A stretch of 64,000 nucleotides of DNA from Panopea generosa (Eukaryota > Mollusca > Bivalvia > Adapedonta > Hiatellidae). The stretch covers positions 49,622,901 to 49,686,900 of the forward strand of contig CM055911.1 of assembly GCA_029582155.1 (NCBI GenBank), given 5' to 3'. The notes beneath the pieces were generated by a model. The model was given only the letters and a program-made list of their open reading frames with translations. It was not told where the DNA came from and searched no databases. The translations under genes and the position numbers were made by a program. Numbering within the stretch: position 1 is the stretch's first letter; each line of letters starts with the position of its first letter. Positions 48,428 through 60,311 of the stretch are shown piece after piece.

Positions 48428-49619
48428 AATATTAGCAACCTCATGTTATTATTGTAGTGGTAAATAATTGTAAGAATAATTAATGCAGGGATAATTAAAG
48501 TAGAGATTATTAATGTAGGGATGATTGAAAGTAAGGTGCTTCTTAGATTTCGTAGTCATGCAAGGTTTAAAATAAGAAATGTAATATAGAAAATGAGTAA
48601 GGTAGTATGCAGTATGTAAGTGGGAATTTATTAAATGTTTTGGAGGAGAACTAACTAAATTAAAACGAAACAGGGCAGATAATCCTGATAAAACGGTGTA
48701 TAAAATAATGTGAATTAAAGTAAGAGGTAGTGTATGAATATGTTGATTATAGTAAGAGAAATGATGTATAAAAATATTTGTTTTAGAATAAGAGAATGAT
48801 GTATTAAATATTTGATTTGAAGTAAGAAACACGGTGTATAAAAATATATGATTTGAAAAACGAGAAGCGATGTATGAAATATTAACTTTAAAGTTAATGT
48901 AAGAAGAAACAAGCTATTGTCACTTTGGTTAACTTTTTGGTGAATTACTGAAAAAAATAGCTTACCGCTGACATATATCATAAAGAGTCAGCTGGAATGT
49001 TAAACTATGTCAGTAACACAGACGTATTTTGTATAGAAATGTCGGGGTTTTTAAAAGAAAGACAAATAAAAAGAAAAAGAGAAAAAGAAAGAAAAAGAGA
49101 AAAAAAGTTGATTTCGTATATCTATGATAGAGTATTAGGTGGTGAAGGTATAGTATGTAAAAAGAATAGCGGTGCCGTATAAATGTTGTTTGCAATAAGC
49201 ATGTACAGAGACTGGACATGTAATAATGTATTTTATTTATCATGTAAATAAACATTAAAAACGGGTTTGGGAAATGAATAAGATTGACTGGATATTCATT
49301 CAGCTATGATGACTAACAAGAGTCAAGCTAATTAAAAAACAGACACTTGTGTTAAAATTATCGAATGATTGGCATTGTGACATTAGTATTGTAAGACACC
49401 CAAAGAGAACAGAATATAACAGATGTTTATCATATTGTTTGAAAATATGACTCTTTACTCAGGGACAGATGAGAAATCATAGTATCCAGAGGTGTGGTTA
49501 TTCAGTTCCATTAATTAGATTGCCAGATGAAAGTCAATTTCTAAATTGGGGTATTGTTTTGATAATTTTGGTTATGGTCATACTTTAAGTGATATAGCGC
49601 TTCCGTAAAATAAGCATAA

Positions 49620-50141
49620 GCAAAGTTGACTGATGAATATAGAAGTGTTAGAGACGGTTCTTCCGATGAAGAAAACATTCCTCTTATGAAACTTTCCAGA
49701 AGGCTAAAAGAACGAAGTAACCGTATTAAGCAGGAAAATAGGAGTAGTGACAGTGACAGTGACGATAGCAGTAGTAGTAAATCAGATACTAACGTATCTC
49801 TGAAGTCAGAAAGTTCATTCAAAACGTCTAATAGACGGGAACAAATAAATAAGTCTGATTCAGAGGAGAGCAGTGAAGCTGAGTTATCAAGTGTAAATAA
49901 CTCTGAATATAGAGAACAGGAAGTAGAAATGGACAGTAATTATGTTCAAATACCTAAGAAAATTAGGTCTACAAAGAAGGAAGTAGAAATGGACATTAAT
50001 TATGTTCAAAAACCTAAGAAATTTAGGTGTACGAAAAAAACAAGTTTTAGTAGTAACAATGATAGTAGTGGTAGAAGTAGAAGTAGCAGTAAGGAATCGA
50101 TATCTCAAAAGAAGCTGAAGGTTTTATTTAGCGCTCTCTAA
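49620..50141 (+). CDS. Ser/acidic-rich hypothetical protein fragment
   Basis: Open frame of about 173 codons without an in-frame ATG at its start. It is rich in Ser, Asp, Glu and Lys (SSDSDSDDSSSSKSD), then carries two adjacent 20-residue repeats starting EVEMDSNYVQ and EVEMDINYVQ, encoded by a 60-bp tandem duplication (about 49919 and 49979). It ends in a basic tail and TAA. It probably belongs to the surrounding element; no known domain is recognised. Confidence 0.35.
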   Translation, partial: AKLTDEYRSVRDGSSDEENIPLMKLSRRLKERSNRIKQENRSSDSDSDDSSSSKSDTNVSLKSESSFKTSNRREQINKSDSEESSEAELSSVNNSEYREQEVEMDSNYVQIPKKIRSTKKEVEMDINYVQKPKKFRCTKKTSFSSNNDSSGRSRSSSKESISQKKLKVLFSAL

Positions 50142-50985
50142 AATATGTTAGATTAAGACCACAAAGTTGTTTCAATTGGTTCATAACAGGCTTTTTGATT
50201 TACACTAATTTACACCTCTGATAATAATTATAATATTAAAAAAGTAATGAATTCGAAATTAGATGAGTTTATAACCATCAAAATGACTATGAATAAAGAA
50301 ATAATGCAGAACGCACACTAAAATGAATGTTATGTATTTAATGTAATAAAACGTAATTAAGACACAGTAAGGAAATGTGTGAAATATCTGACCATTTGCG
50401 AAATTACTAAAAATAGTATGCCTAATATAAACATTGATTTCTTTAAAGATATAAACTTTGCTAACTGAGGAATTAATTAATAAGTACTAATTCAAGGGGA
50501 AATAAGCATTTTGAATTTCTTATAGTAATTAGTTTTGGCAAACTTAGCGGAATTTAAAATTATCTTACCATAACTCACAAATTTAGTCATATGTTTTTTT
50601 TATAGAAACAGGGTGTTATTTATTATAGAATGTTTATATTTGGAAATAAATAGGTATTATTATAGAGCTCGTAAATTGAGAATGTTTATTAAAGCATGAT
50701 TCCACGAAGCCTGTGAACGGAAATGGAGTTTGGCAAAAACGGTTCAGAAGCAGAATAAATGTTGACAGTTGTAACAATGTAAGAAATAATTATAAATAGA
50801 AAATCCTGCTTTATGTGTTAATGATATGCGATGGTGAAACATAGAGTGTACATACATATACACCAATAATGTAATGTTACATGTAATAAAGACAAAGAAG
50901 ATGAACATCATTTGTTAATATGTCCTAGTTAACAGAATATCAGAATAAAATTTAAGTTAATTGTATTTGTCCTACCCACAATTGT

Positions 50986-51249
50986 TTGTATTTAAATAAC
51001 GTAATATTTCTAATTCTGTTGTATCGTGTTATTCAGGTTTACACTCAGTATTCAGTATTTATAAGTATATTAACCTCTACTAATGTCGCACTGAGCGCGC
51101 TCTCAACAACCTCTGCCAAGGAAAGCACAGATGTGTTGGCTGCAACTGCCGAGGTGTCGTCCGATGAAGGTACATCCGCGGATTCAGCATCTCGACAGGT
51201 CCGACATGTAAACTCTACGATGATAAGACACCTCCGTGCCTTGAAGTAA
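50986..51249 (+). CDS. Possible exon of unknown gene
   Basis: The stretch 51080-51249 is clearly GC-richer than its surroundings and open in one + frame (TSTNVALSALSTTSAKES to RQVRHVNSTMIRHLRALK, then TAA). The opposite strand is also open over the same stretch, so direction is uncertain. It could be a fragment captured by the MULE or a remnant of its own genes. No family recognised. Confidence 0.25.
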   Translation: MYLNNVIFLILLYRVIQVYTQYSVFISILTSTNVALSALSTTSAKESTDVLAATAEVSSDEGTSADSASRQVRHVNSTMIRHLRALK

Positions 51250-53213
51250 TCAATTCTGCTGATACCTATTAAAATACATTATATAAAAATTGAGGCTCTA
51301 ATCTGTGGGACGGGTGCGTAGATTTAATCAACCGTTTTTGTTTAAAAAATCTTTATAAATCAAACATCGTTTCCGTTAAATCCAGACTCAGTCATCCCTT
51401 AAACAGTTTGCATACTGCATCAAAAATAAATATGCGCGTTATTCATTAGGTGCTAATAAACAACACGCGCTTGTGAATACCCTTTTTTATTTTGTACAGC
51501 ACCGATTAATTAGGTGCTAAATACAAAATACACACTTATTCAATCACACAGAGTGAATACACACTGGATTTATGTACACAAACCTTAAATTTTTAAATGT
51601 TTCAGATTTGCATAAAAATAGTATTAATAATAATATTGATCATACAGTAACTACATAACCGAGTTGGCAACAGTGTAAGGTCGGGGAATAATAACAATAA
51701 AACAGAACATTCAGATCTGGGAGAGTAATTTTCAAATCTAAAATAAATTCACGGATTGGAAAATTTGAAATTTGTCATGCAACATAGTCTTAATATTACT
51801 CATAGTTCCTGAAAATTTCAGAATAAAATCTGCAATAGTGTATTACTTATTGCTTTCAACAGACACTCAGTTACAGAGAAATTTGAATATTGTGGGAGGA
51901 GCAAACTTGTCAATATTTGTCATGTGACCAATGTTTGTAAACAAACTTGCATGCTGTTTTTATCTCACATGGCTGTATTTAAGATGTAATAGTTAAATAC
52001 AAACTACAAATCGTGCAAGACTTACCAAACTTTTAAACGATTCCTTCTATTATCCCTTTTTAATCACCAACAGTTGTATATCACCATATTTAATTGAATT
52101 ATACAATTATTTCTCTTCTTTATTAAAAAAAATATGGTGCCACATGAATGAATAATTTAACATGTGTATTATATCACATGAAACAGAAATGATAGTTTTA
52201 GATTCAAACTAAAGATAGTGTTTTCACTAGGAATATCATGAATATATATATATATATAACGGCTTTTGTAACTTCTTAATTACAACTGATTTATTCATCA
52301 TGATTTCTGCTTTAATGAAGTTGGAGTGTTTTATCTCCCACCGTGTATTACATTGTTATAACAGGAACCAATTTGTTTAATGATTTTCTCACTTTTTATT
52401 TTGTTTTTGATATGCGCGGCCTTGACATTGATCATAACCACCACAATTTATAATTTACAGTTGATACACATGCATGATAAAACACCAACATTAATTAAAG
52501 TTTATTATTAGCACAGTCTCTATCACTCAACTTTGTATCAAAGGTATGATTTGAGGTATTGTGTTGAGAAAGACACCTTTAGCAATTTTATATCACATCA
52601 ACATTAGTTCATGTCTAATTCCTAATATATTCAACAAAGTGTAGAGTATTACTTTTTTATCAGTAACATCCCATTTTTAATATAATATCCAAGTATGAAT
52701 ATAATTGCAAGTTCTTATTTTCCGTCACTTAAAGTGACAAAAATATCAGCACATAATATGTAACATATCTATGTATTTTAATTTACCTCCAAATCGTACT
52801 AAATGATTCATAATGGGCTATACGAACTTGAATATAGGGATTTTGGGCATATCTGTTAGACTGATCACAATGCTTGAATTGTGGTTTAAAATTAATAGGC
52901 ACATATGTTCATATACATATACACTTACTTTGATATCAATCAACAACATTATCTTATCACTTAATAGTGTTGATTAAACCATCATTGCCTGATAATTATT
53001 CATTAAAGACCCTTCAGTCCCTAATGCTAAAGTGGGATGTGACATTGACCCCAGAGAAAACATTCCTGTATCAGTTACAATGTAAACATTCTGCATTGTT
53101 TTACAAACATATTGCTGTCTGCTATTAACACTGTTCTATTGTTAGACACTATTATACACTCCCAGTTGATAAAACACGCTCTGTAGAGTAACTACTTTAC
53201 ATCCGGTAGTCTG
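51250..53213. other. Gene-free interior of the MULE
   Basis: AT-rich, with a short (TA)n at about 52240-52257. No supportable coding region on either strand. Confidence 0.5.
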
Positions 53214-53504
53214 ATCGGATGTTGGGGCTTTAAACAAAATAAATTTGTGCTACAAATAGGTCGTGAATTTAAAATTTCAAGTGATTTCTTATCATGGGAC
53301 GATAGTGATATAAACTTAGAATTATTATTGGGAGAATATACGGATTATGAAATTAATGACCAGCACATTGCTTTGACACAGACTGAACTTTAAAAGATAA
53401 ACAACTGTGTTTGTTTGTGTGTCCATCATGTTTATTAGAGCTAAAGACGATATCTGGATTCCGTGGTCATGTTACAAAAAAGCATGAAATAAGTACTGCA
53501 AAAG
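53214..53504 (+). pseudogene. Acidic segment plus C2H2 zinc finger, frameshifted
   Basis: One frame (53214-53393) encodes FKQNKFVLQIGREFKISSDF and an acidic stretch (WDDSDINLELLLGEYTDYE) to TAA. A one-base shift near 53388-53395 continues as DKQLCLFVCPSCLLELKTIS, then GFRGHVTKKH: a C2H2 finger with C-x2-C-x12-H-x4-H spacing. It ends at a good donor, G|GTAATT (53504). It lies just inside the right end of the MULE, reading outward. It could be a captured host exon or a second gene of the element. Confidence 0.4.
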
Positions 53505-53699
53505 GTAATTTAATTTAAACTCCACAATCTTATTTATACCATTTATTTATAACATGCTTTTCGATTTATGATAGATTTATCAGTGAATATTGATGTTAAT
53601 TCCGCTGTTAAAAACAATGATTTTTCCTTTTTTTGTGGAGAGCAGTAGTCCAGTCAATATTACATTACAATCACAACTGGCATTTTTCAAAACCATCAA

Positions 53700-53940
53700 G
53701 TCAACTTCGAGTAAAGATATCAGAATAAATATTTCTGCACTCTTGCAATTCATCTAATACATAATGATAATTAAACAAAAACTTAATTATAATACCTAAA
53801 TAAAGTTTTTGAAAGTTTAATAAAGTCCCATTTAAACCCACTCGAAAAAAAAAACCCTGCAAAATTGTCTTTTCCAAATCATAAAAGTCGACACTTCTTA
53901 TAAGCATATCGAAATAAAAATTTCTGCACTCGTTCAACAT
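53700..53940. repeat. Subterminal direct repeat inside the MULE right end
   Basis: Two similar blocks about 190 bp apart share 'aaatttctgcact' and 'atatcgaaataaa'/'atatcagaataaa' (about 53718 and 53903). Confidence 0.5.
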
Positions 53941-53995
53941 ACTAAATACACAATGAGGGTGTCAAAATGTCGAGGAGCTGAAATGACCGACAGCC

Positions 53996-54110
53996 ATCAG
54001 CAGCAGCAACATAACCATTCACACTAACGTCACCCACCACATCATCATTAGCAGCAGTAAAAACCACCACTCACACGTATATCACACTCATCATCATCAT
54101 CAGCAACAAA
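53996..54110 (+). repeat. 48-bp minisatellite, middle part
   Basis: Two to three units ('agcagcaacataaccattca', 'cactaacgtcacccaccaca') continuing the array interrupted at 46060. Confidence 0.88.
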
Positions 54111-54222
54111 ATAGCACAGATTTCTTGTACATAAACTGTAAATTGTAATAAATCTTAAATGTTTAAACATGTTTCGATCACGTAAAATGATCTTGGATTA
54201 AAGGTATTGAGCGCCGGTATTG

Positions 54223-56126
54223 GAACCTGGAAAATCCGGCCCAATTTCAAAACGGCCGTGGAGAATCCAGCCCAAAGATTATCCGCCCCTGGAGAATCCG
54301 GTCCCATTTAGCATGGTCCATCTGGCCCCACTTTTTTAATTTTTTTAGCAATATTAGTGTTATTTATCAAAACCAATACATACATAATATGTAAAGCTTA
54401 CATTAAATATTTATGAAATACACATAAACACGATAAACTTGATAATTTGTGTCGCACATCAATAAATCAACAGTTTTTTTCATACATGAAAATTATTGAA
54501 ACTGTGGAAATGTAACACTGGAAATCAATTTACTTTTGATTTTGTAAGATATTATAAATATGCACCATATTCAACTATAGATGATGGCAGACCAAAACGT
54601 TTTAATTATGCATGTATAAATAAACCGTAAATAAAGAATAGTTGTATTAATCTACACTTAAAATTGAATACACTAATCTGTTTACCTTTCAAAAAAAACA
54701 CCCATAATTCTAACATAAATCTGCATTCTCAACATGAGATATTGCATACAAAATTTAAATACGAAGTATAGATACAATCTCTAAATTGTACACCTTTGAA
54801 ATTCTCGTATCAAATATAATCACTTCTGTTCACTGTGTCTATGATCATTTCATCTTTTCAAATAGCTAGTTATTTACATCACAATATTACAATATTTAAT
54901 TAGTTTTTCAACGTACAACACTTATTCATTAACATATGATCTTACACACCCTGAAAGAATTTGCCAGTAAGGTTAAGTTGTTTCCCATAGCAATTTGAAT
55001 CGTAAGCATTTACATACACAAATCACGTGACTGTCTGCTGATCTTTGAACTGACTGTCTACTGAATTTTGAACATGTTACTACACGATATGAGCGATATG
55101 GAAATATACCAGACTCTATATATATAATCGTTAACGCTAGTGATAATGCAATATTTTAGAAGATAACTTAAACTATCATAATGACAGAAAGAATAAATCA
55201 AAATACGATTGACAATTTTGCTTCAGATATTAAAAAAACAGAATGCACTTCAACCATTTACAATATATCTTTCAAAAATAAAGACTCATAAATGCATGCC
55301 AATTTACAAACCAATCCATCAAGATGACACACTCAATAGATATTAACAGGATACAGTCGGGGCATTACATACAATTACAATAAAATTGTATTGAATGAAT
55401 GCAAAATCCTTTTTATCAGTTAAGATGTTGACGTAGATATTTACTAAAATTAACTGCATACTATCGTGTTATCGTGTTATCGTAAAGAATATATAGATAT
55501 ATTTTAAACTTATTTATTTTACATCGATTGTGAAACAAGTTCTTATAACTTAGACAAATCACGCTCGAAGTCTTCCTGGGTAGAATCAGTACAAAGCATA
55601 TGCGGAAAAGGTGTCTTGTTCAAGAAAACAACACATAGCAGTAGAGGAGGATCAAACACACGACACTACGATCATGTGTTCGATGCTTAACCGCTGGACC
55701 ATGCGCTCCACATATTACTTTGTTAATTTTAATATAGTTTTTTTTACTTTTGTTTTTTCTTGTATATATATTTTTAAAAGTATCGTCTTGAGAGATAGAA
55801 CGTGGGAGAGAGATGTATATAATTATTTTCATTGTTTAAGATTATATTAATTATCTAAATATTAAATTGAATTATAAATCATACGTGTTTAATTCCTAAA
55901 AATAGTTACTTTTCTTTAACAGCCATTGATTATTATATGCATTATATAATTCGGAATTGCCCTTTATTCAATAACAATCCTGCAGTTATTAATATGTGCG
56001 TTTCAAATTATCTAATAACTTTCCAATATTTTAATGATATTATTTTTAAAATAAATTTTGGGCCGGACGTTTCATTCAGGGGCTGGATTGATAACGAGGC
56101 CAGATTTACATGGGCCGGATATTCCC
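54223..56126. mobile_element. Non-autonomous element with inverted terminal arrays of ATCCGGCCC words
   Basis: Left end: 'cctggaaaatccggccca' followed by related words 'gagaatccagccca', 'gattatccgcccct' and 'gagaatccggtccca'. The right end read inward is 'ccgggaatatccggccca' followed by 'aaatctggcctc', 'aatccagcccct' and 'acgtccggccca'. 'ggtattg' flanks both sides (54216-54222 and 56127-56133), a possible target duplication. There is no convincing coding frame. A minus-strand SINE-B sits inside, so the element is not recent. By size, target-site length and terminal design it could be a MULE derivative (inference). Confidence 0.6.
55510..55715 (-). mobile_element. tRNA-derived SINE, family B, minus strand
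   Basis: The + strand shows 'acttagacaaatcacgctcg', 'gcatatgcggaaaaggtgtc' and 'gaggatcaaacacacgac', the reverse complement of the family B body and B box. Confidence 0.7.
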
Positions 56127-56404
56127 GGTATTGAGGTTTGAAGGAAAATTTATAGTAATGTGTCGTTATTTTAATTGCAGTATACGATTTCTTTAATCAC
56201 AAGTACATCAATAATTTTAAACACAAATTGATGTGAATGGTATTGTTTTGATAACAATTTCATTCTGCATCGTAAGAATTTTGATTTGTATTTTCTGATA
56301 TGAATGGAAGTTAAGATAACTGAAAACGAGATATTGCGAGATTTAGCGCGAGTACGTAAGCGGTCACAAAATTTCAATTAGTTGCCTTTCCTTCTCTGTA
56401 TAAT

Positions 56405-56760
56405 TCCTTGGCAGCAGCATTATCACCACTCACACTAATATCACACACATCATAATTAGCAGCAACATCACTGTTCATACTAACATCAAACACTACATCA
56501 TCATTAGCAGCAGTAAACACCACTATTTATACTTATATCACACTCCTCATCAGCATCAGCAGCAGCAGCAACATCACCATTCTCATTGATGTCACAGACA
56601 TCATCATCAGCAGCAGCAGTAAACATCACCATACATTAACAGCACACACATTAGCATCATCAGCAGCAGCAGTAAACATCACCATACACTAACAGCTCAT
56701 ACATTATCATCATCATCAGCAGCAGTAAACATCAACATTCACATTAATATCACGTACATC
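56405..56760 (+). repeat. 48-bp minisatellite, right part
   Basis: Diverged units ('agcagcaacatcactgttca', 'cagcagcagcagtaaacatc') resume after the second insertion; the array ends near 56760. Confidence 0.88.
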
Positions 56761-57590
56761 CTTTGCAGCAATGAGGTGTATTTGAAATTGACACAAAATT
56801 ATCAACAAAATCGCTCATTGCTCGTTTTGTTATTGCTTATCTTATAAGTTTACTTTGTAATGGAATTCCAGAATTTCTAGGTGATAATTTATTTAAATTA
56901 GATAGGTTACATTTATGCAAATTTACTTTGATTTGATAAAAAGTAACCATTTCCACAAGATTATGTTTACATTTAAGAAACTCAGATTTAGCATTATGGC
57001 ATTTTTTATTGAGCCACAGTGTTATTAATGCTTTAAGTATGCGGTTTTTGGTGACTATGATTTACCAAAATGTTGAAAATATATGTTGTACACTATTTAG
57101 TATAAAGACTTAATACTCCTAATTATATTGCATTCACCGGATGTAAATTTCGCAGATATACCATCGAAAATATGTGTTTTTAGAGTTAATTAGGTTTAAA
57201 AACAAACTCCAACTAGTTCCATACTATTTTATCGACATTACGGCGATTAGTAGGCACATTTTGACATGACATATAATTTAAGGAATATGTTATGCGATGA
57301 CAATGATAAAAAAATTCTGTCGTATCCAAGACAAAGATTTAAAATTGCTAATATTAGTTATTTAATAATCAACAGCGTATTGAGACAGCCCTGTTTCTAT
57401 ACAAACTATGATACATTCATTAACTATGACATTGTCTGTTCACAATATGTACATTCTTTTCCTGAAAAAGTGTCACATACAAATCATTATTAATATGATT
57501 TGATAAGTCGGAAGATATTCATTCTGAAGATGACCCGTGCAAACATTTAAGTCAACTGGCAAATTTATACTCATCTCCTAACTCACTATA
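56761..57590. other. Gene-free interval
   Basis: AT-rich. A 75-codon ATG frame at 57266-57493 has ordinary composition but no recognisable motif or splice context, so I do not call it a gene. Confidence 0.45.
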
Positions 57591-58640
57591 GTGTCGTATG
57601 ATTTACAGACAAAACGGCCCCAAACCAAAACGGCCCAAGATCAAAACAGACCCATATACCTTAGTCAAAACAACCCCAAACAAAAATGCCCCAGACCAAG
57701 ACAGACCTATATACTTAGGCAAAACGTACCAAAACAAAAACGGCCCAGACTAAAACAGACCAATATACTTGAGTAAAAACGGCCCCAAACAAAAACGGCC
57801 CCAGACCAAAACAGACCCATATACCTTATTCAAAACGGCCACAAACAAAAACAGCCCCAGACCAAAACAGACCCATATACTTTAGTCAAAACGGCCCCAG
57901 ACCAAAACAGACCCATATACTTTAGTAAAACTGGCTCCATTATATATTTCTTTTACACATCTCCTAACTCACTATAGTGTCATACGATTTACAGACAAAA
58001 CGGCCCCAAACAAAAACGGCCCCAGACCAAAACAGACCCATAAAACCTTAGTCAGAACGGCCCCAAAAAAAACGGCACCAGACTAAAACAGAACCATATA
58101 CTTTAGTCAAAACGGCACAAAACAAAGCGGCACCAGACCAAAACATACCCATATACCTTAGTCAAAACGGCCCCAAACCAAAACGACCGCAGACCAAAAC
58201 AGACCCATATACCTCAGTCAAAACGGCCCTAAACCATAACGGCCCCAGACCAAAACAGACCAATATACCTTAGTCAAAACGGCCAAAAACCAAAACGGCC
58301 CCAGACCAAAACAGACCCATATACCTTAGTCAAAACGGCCCAAACCAAAACGGACGCAGACCAAAACAGACCCATATACCTTAGTCCAAACGGCCCCAAA
58401 CCAAAACTAAAGCAGACCAAAACAGACCCATATACCTTAGTCAAAACGGCCGCAAACCAAAACGGACGCAGACCAAAACAGACCCATATACCTAAGTCAA
58501 AACGGCCACAAACAAAAACGACCGCAGATCGAAACAGACTCATATACCTTAGTAAAAACGGCCCAAAACCAAATCGACCGCAGAACAAAACAGACCCATA
58601 TACTTTAGCCAAACAGCTCCTAACAAAAACGGCCCCAGAA
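57591..58640 (+). repeat. 56-bp minisatellite built on 'aaaacggcccc'
   Basis: The unit is about 56 bp: 'tcaaaacggccccaaaccaa', 'aacggccccagaccaaaaca', 'gacccatataccttag'. The lead-in 'ctcctaactcactatagtgt' occurs at about 57576 and 57961, so a block of about 385 bp was duplicated. Long frames on the minus strand come from the repeat. Confidence 0.93.
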
Positions 58641-59699
58641 AATACTTTATACAGTAAAAACAGTGACATTGGTGGTATAAACTTAGATAAACAGAATGTT
58701 AGGGGAACAATGTTTGTTTTTGTCACAAATTGAAATTTTTTTGTTTTTACGTTGTTGTTAATTTCTAACAAAAACACTATTTTAAAAGTAAAAACAAAAC
58801 TATGTTGTTGAATAACATACAATAACAAAGTATTATCAGTAAGGATATAAGCTTTACTTTGGTAAAATTTCATATATTTATGAAAAAATAAATAAACACA
58901 GGTTTTAATTTACTTTTCCCCATTACAAAGAAGAGGTGTCATTCAAATGTCTTAAAAAGAAAATTGCTTTTGTGTTTTAATATGCTTACAATTCACAATT
59001 TTTATAAAGGACCCATATATGTCCACAATCATGCTCACCATTTGTTTCCCAGTGCTTCCTATATACAAGTAGTAAGACGAAAATTTTCAAAGTTTATCTT
59101 CAATTTGACTGTTATGGTCCCACCTCCAATGTCCCAGTGGTGTGGGGACCATTCAAGTCACAATTCTGATTTACCCTTAGGTATCACAGCTTATATTCGA
59201 CAAAGGGGCTTTTGTAAATCTCTTAAAATCTACCAATGGGCTTTTGTCCATGTGTACACTTTTTGACCAAGTGATTTTTGTCCGGATACCACCTGGCATA
59301 GCTGCACATAACAATTCATTACAATTGAGCTTACGGTTTTTGAGAAGAAGTCAAAGTGTGAATTGTGACACACTAATTGTTTTTAGGCCCCACCCCAGGG
59401 TCAAACCGCAAGACACTGGGACATGCATTTCACACAACGGACGACGCAAGATGGACAAAAGAAGATCGCAAAAGGTCCCTTGACTTCTCGCACAACATTT
59501 ATATTTCCCATAGGGCTCCATTGTAACATTTATAACCAAAATACAGTGAAAAAAATCTGTAGCAAGTGTTTGGGCTCAAAGTCTTCGCTGGCTCAAGATA
59601 TGCAATTAAAAAAATGGGAAGGGGAAAAAGTATACCTTTGCCAGTTATTTTAAATTCAATGTTTTTGTTATACCTATCACTTTCCAAAGATTGATTGAT
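58641..59699. other. Gene-free interval
   Basis: No gene identified. 59390-59490 ('ggccccaccccagggtcaaa', 'acaacggacgacgcaagatg') resembles tails of common molluscan repeats, but too weakly to name. Confidence 0.4.
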
Positions 59700-59895
59700 A
59701 TACAACATTGTGTCTCATTATCATTCGCCTCTCACAGCTGATTCAAGTGGAAAAGTTATAAGCTACTACCGGAGATGAGGTGTGCTCAAGTACTGGTTAA
59801 CCTTTCAGAAAACAGTGGTTAGGTTAACTGATCATCGGTTAGCCATCAACTCCATAAACATGACGCTAAATATTCAATAAATCAATCAATTCAAT
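59700..59895 (+). mobile_element. SINE family C, 5'-truncated
   Basis: 'ttgtgtctcattatcattcg', 'agtggttaggttaactgatc' and 'catgacgctaaatattcaat' match the full copy at 26038-26325, without its tRNA head. Confidence 0.75.
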
Positions 59896-60129
59896 ATTTC
59901 TTATATAATGATTTTGAAGATTTGCTGCAGTAACCTGGAGTAACCTTATGTTACCAAAGAAAAAGAAGGGTAACCAAGTAATCAGGAAAAGGGAATGTTT
60001 TATTCAATATTTCTTATATAATGATTTTGTAGATTTGCTGCAGTAAACCGGAGTAACCTTTAGTTACCAAAGACAAAGAAGGGTAACCAAGTAACCGGAA
60101 ATAGAGGCTTTTTTTCAATATTTCTTATA

Positions 60130-60311
60130 CAGTAGAACTTCGACGGCTCGAACCCGACGGGACTTGTCAAAATAGTTCGAGCATTGTTCAACATCATCCA
60201 AACATGTACATGCATATACATCGAAATGGGATTTCGTGCAGGACAAGATAAGTGGTTCAAGCTATATATCGTGTTCTATCTATCCGTGTTCGAGCCAACG
60301 AAGTTCTACTG
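60130..60311. mobile_element. pogo/Tigger-like MITE 1
   Basis: Terminal inverted repeats 'cagtagaacttcg' and 'cgaagttctactg' with TA on both sides (target TA). Inner words 'ggacaagataagtggttc' are shared with MITE 2. The ends resemble those of pogo/Tigger elements of the Tc1/mariner superfamily. No transposase. Confidence 0.85.

Larger units (their letters stand above)
47858..50841 (+). mobile_element. Possible LTR-type retroelement with 79-bp terminal direct repeats
   Basis: Sequences at 47858-47936 and 50763-50841 are both 79 bp, begin TGACAGTTG, end GAAACA and differ at three positions. Just inside the left repeat, 47960-47994 ('tggtgtagtgcgaccaagga' onward) is the complement of a tRNA-like 3' end with CCA, as in a primer-binding site. 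Inside are a gag-like frame (48089-48427) and a Ser-rich frame (49620-50141); no protease, RT or integrase was found. No target duplication flanks it. The very short repeats make it closer to a non-autonomous TRIM-like unit. Confidence 0.4.
46061..53995 (-). mobile_element. Mutator-like element (MULE), ~7.9 kb, nested in the 48-bp array
   Basis: It interrupts the 48-bp minisatellite. An 8-bp 'atcagcag' lies on each side (46053-46060 and 53996-54003), though the array itself is CAG-rich. The ends are diverged inverted repeats: left 'ggacattttggcccctcaac' against the right end read inward 'ggtcatttcagctcctcgac', 25 of 33 bases alike over the aligned block. The minus strand near the left end encodes the C-terminus of a MULE transposase, which agrees with the 8-bp target site. 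The catalytic core was not found, so the element looks defective. Confidence 0.7.

Noticed and set aside
48449-48981. Minus-strand frames of 127 and 88 codons
   Set aside because: AT-rich low-complexity translation (Ile/Tyr/His-rich) with no motif; lies opposite the interior of the retroelement-like unit.
58274-58873. 199-codon minus-strand frame
   Set aside because: Mostly translation of the 56-bp minisatellite (three units = 168 bp keep the frame).
59351-59708. Overlapping short frames on both strands
   Set aside because: No consistent strand or frame preference; probably repeat-derived.
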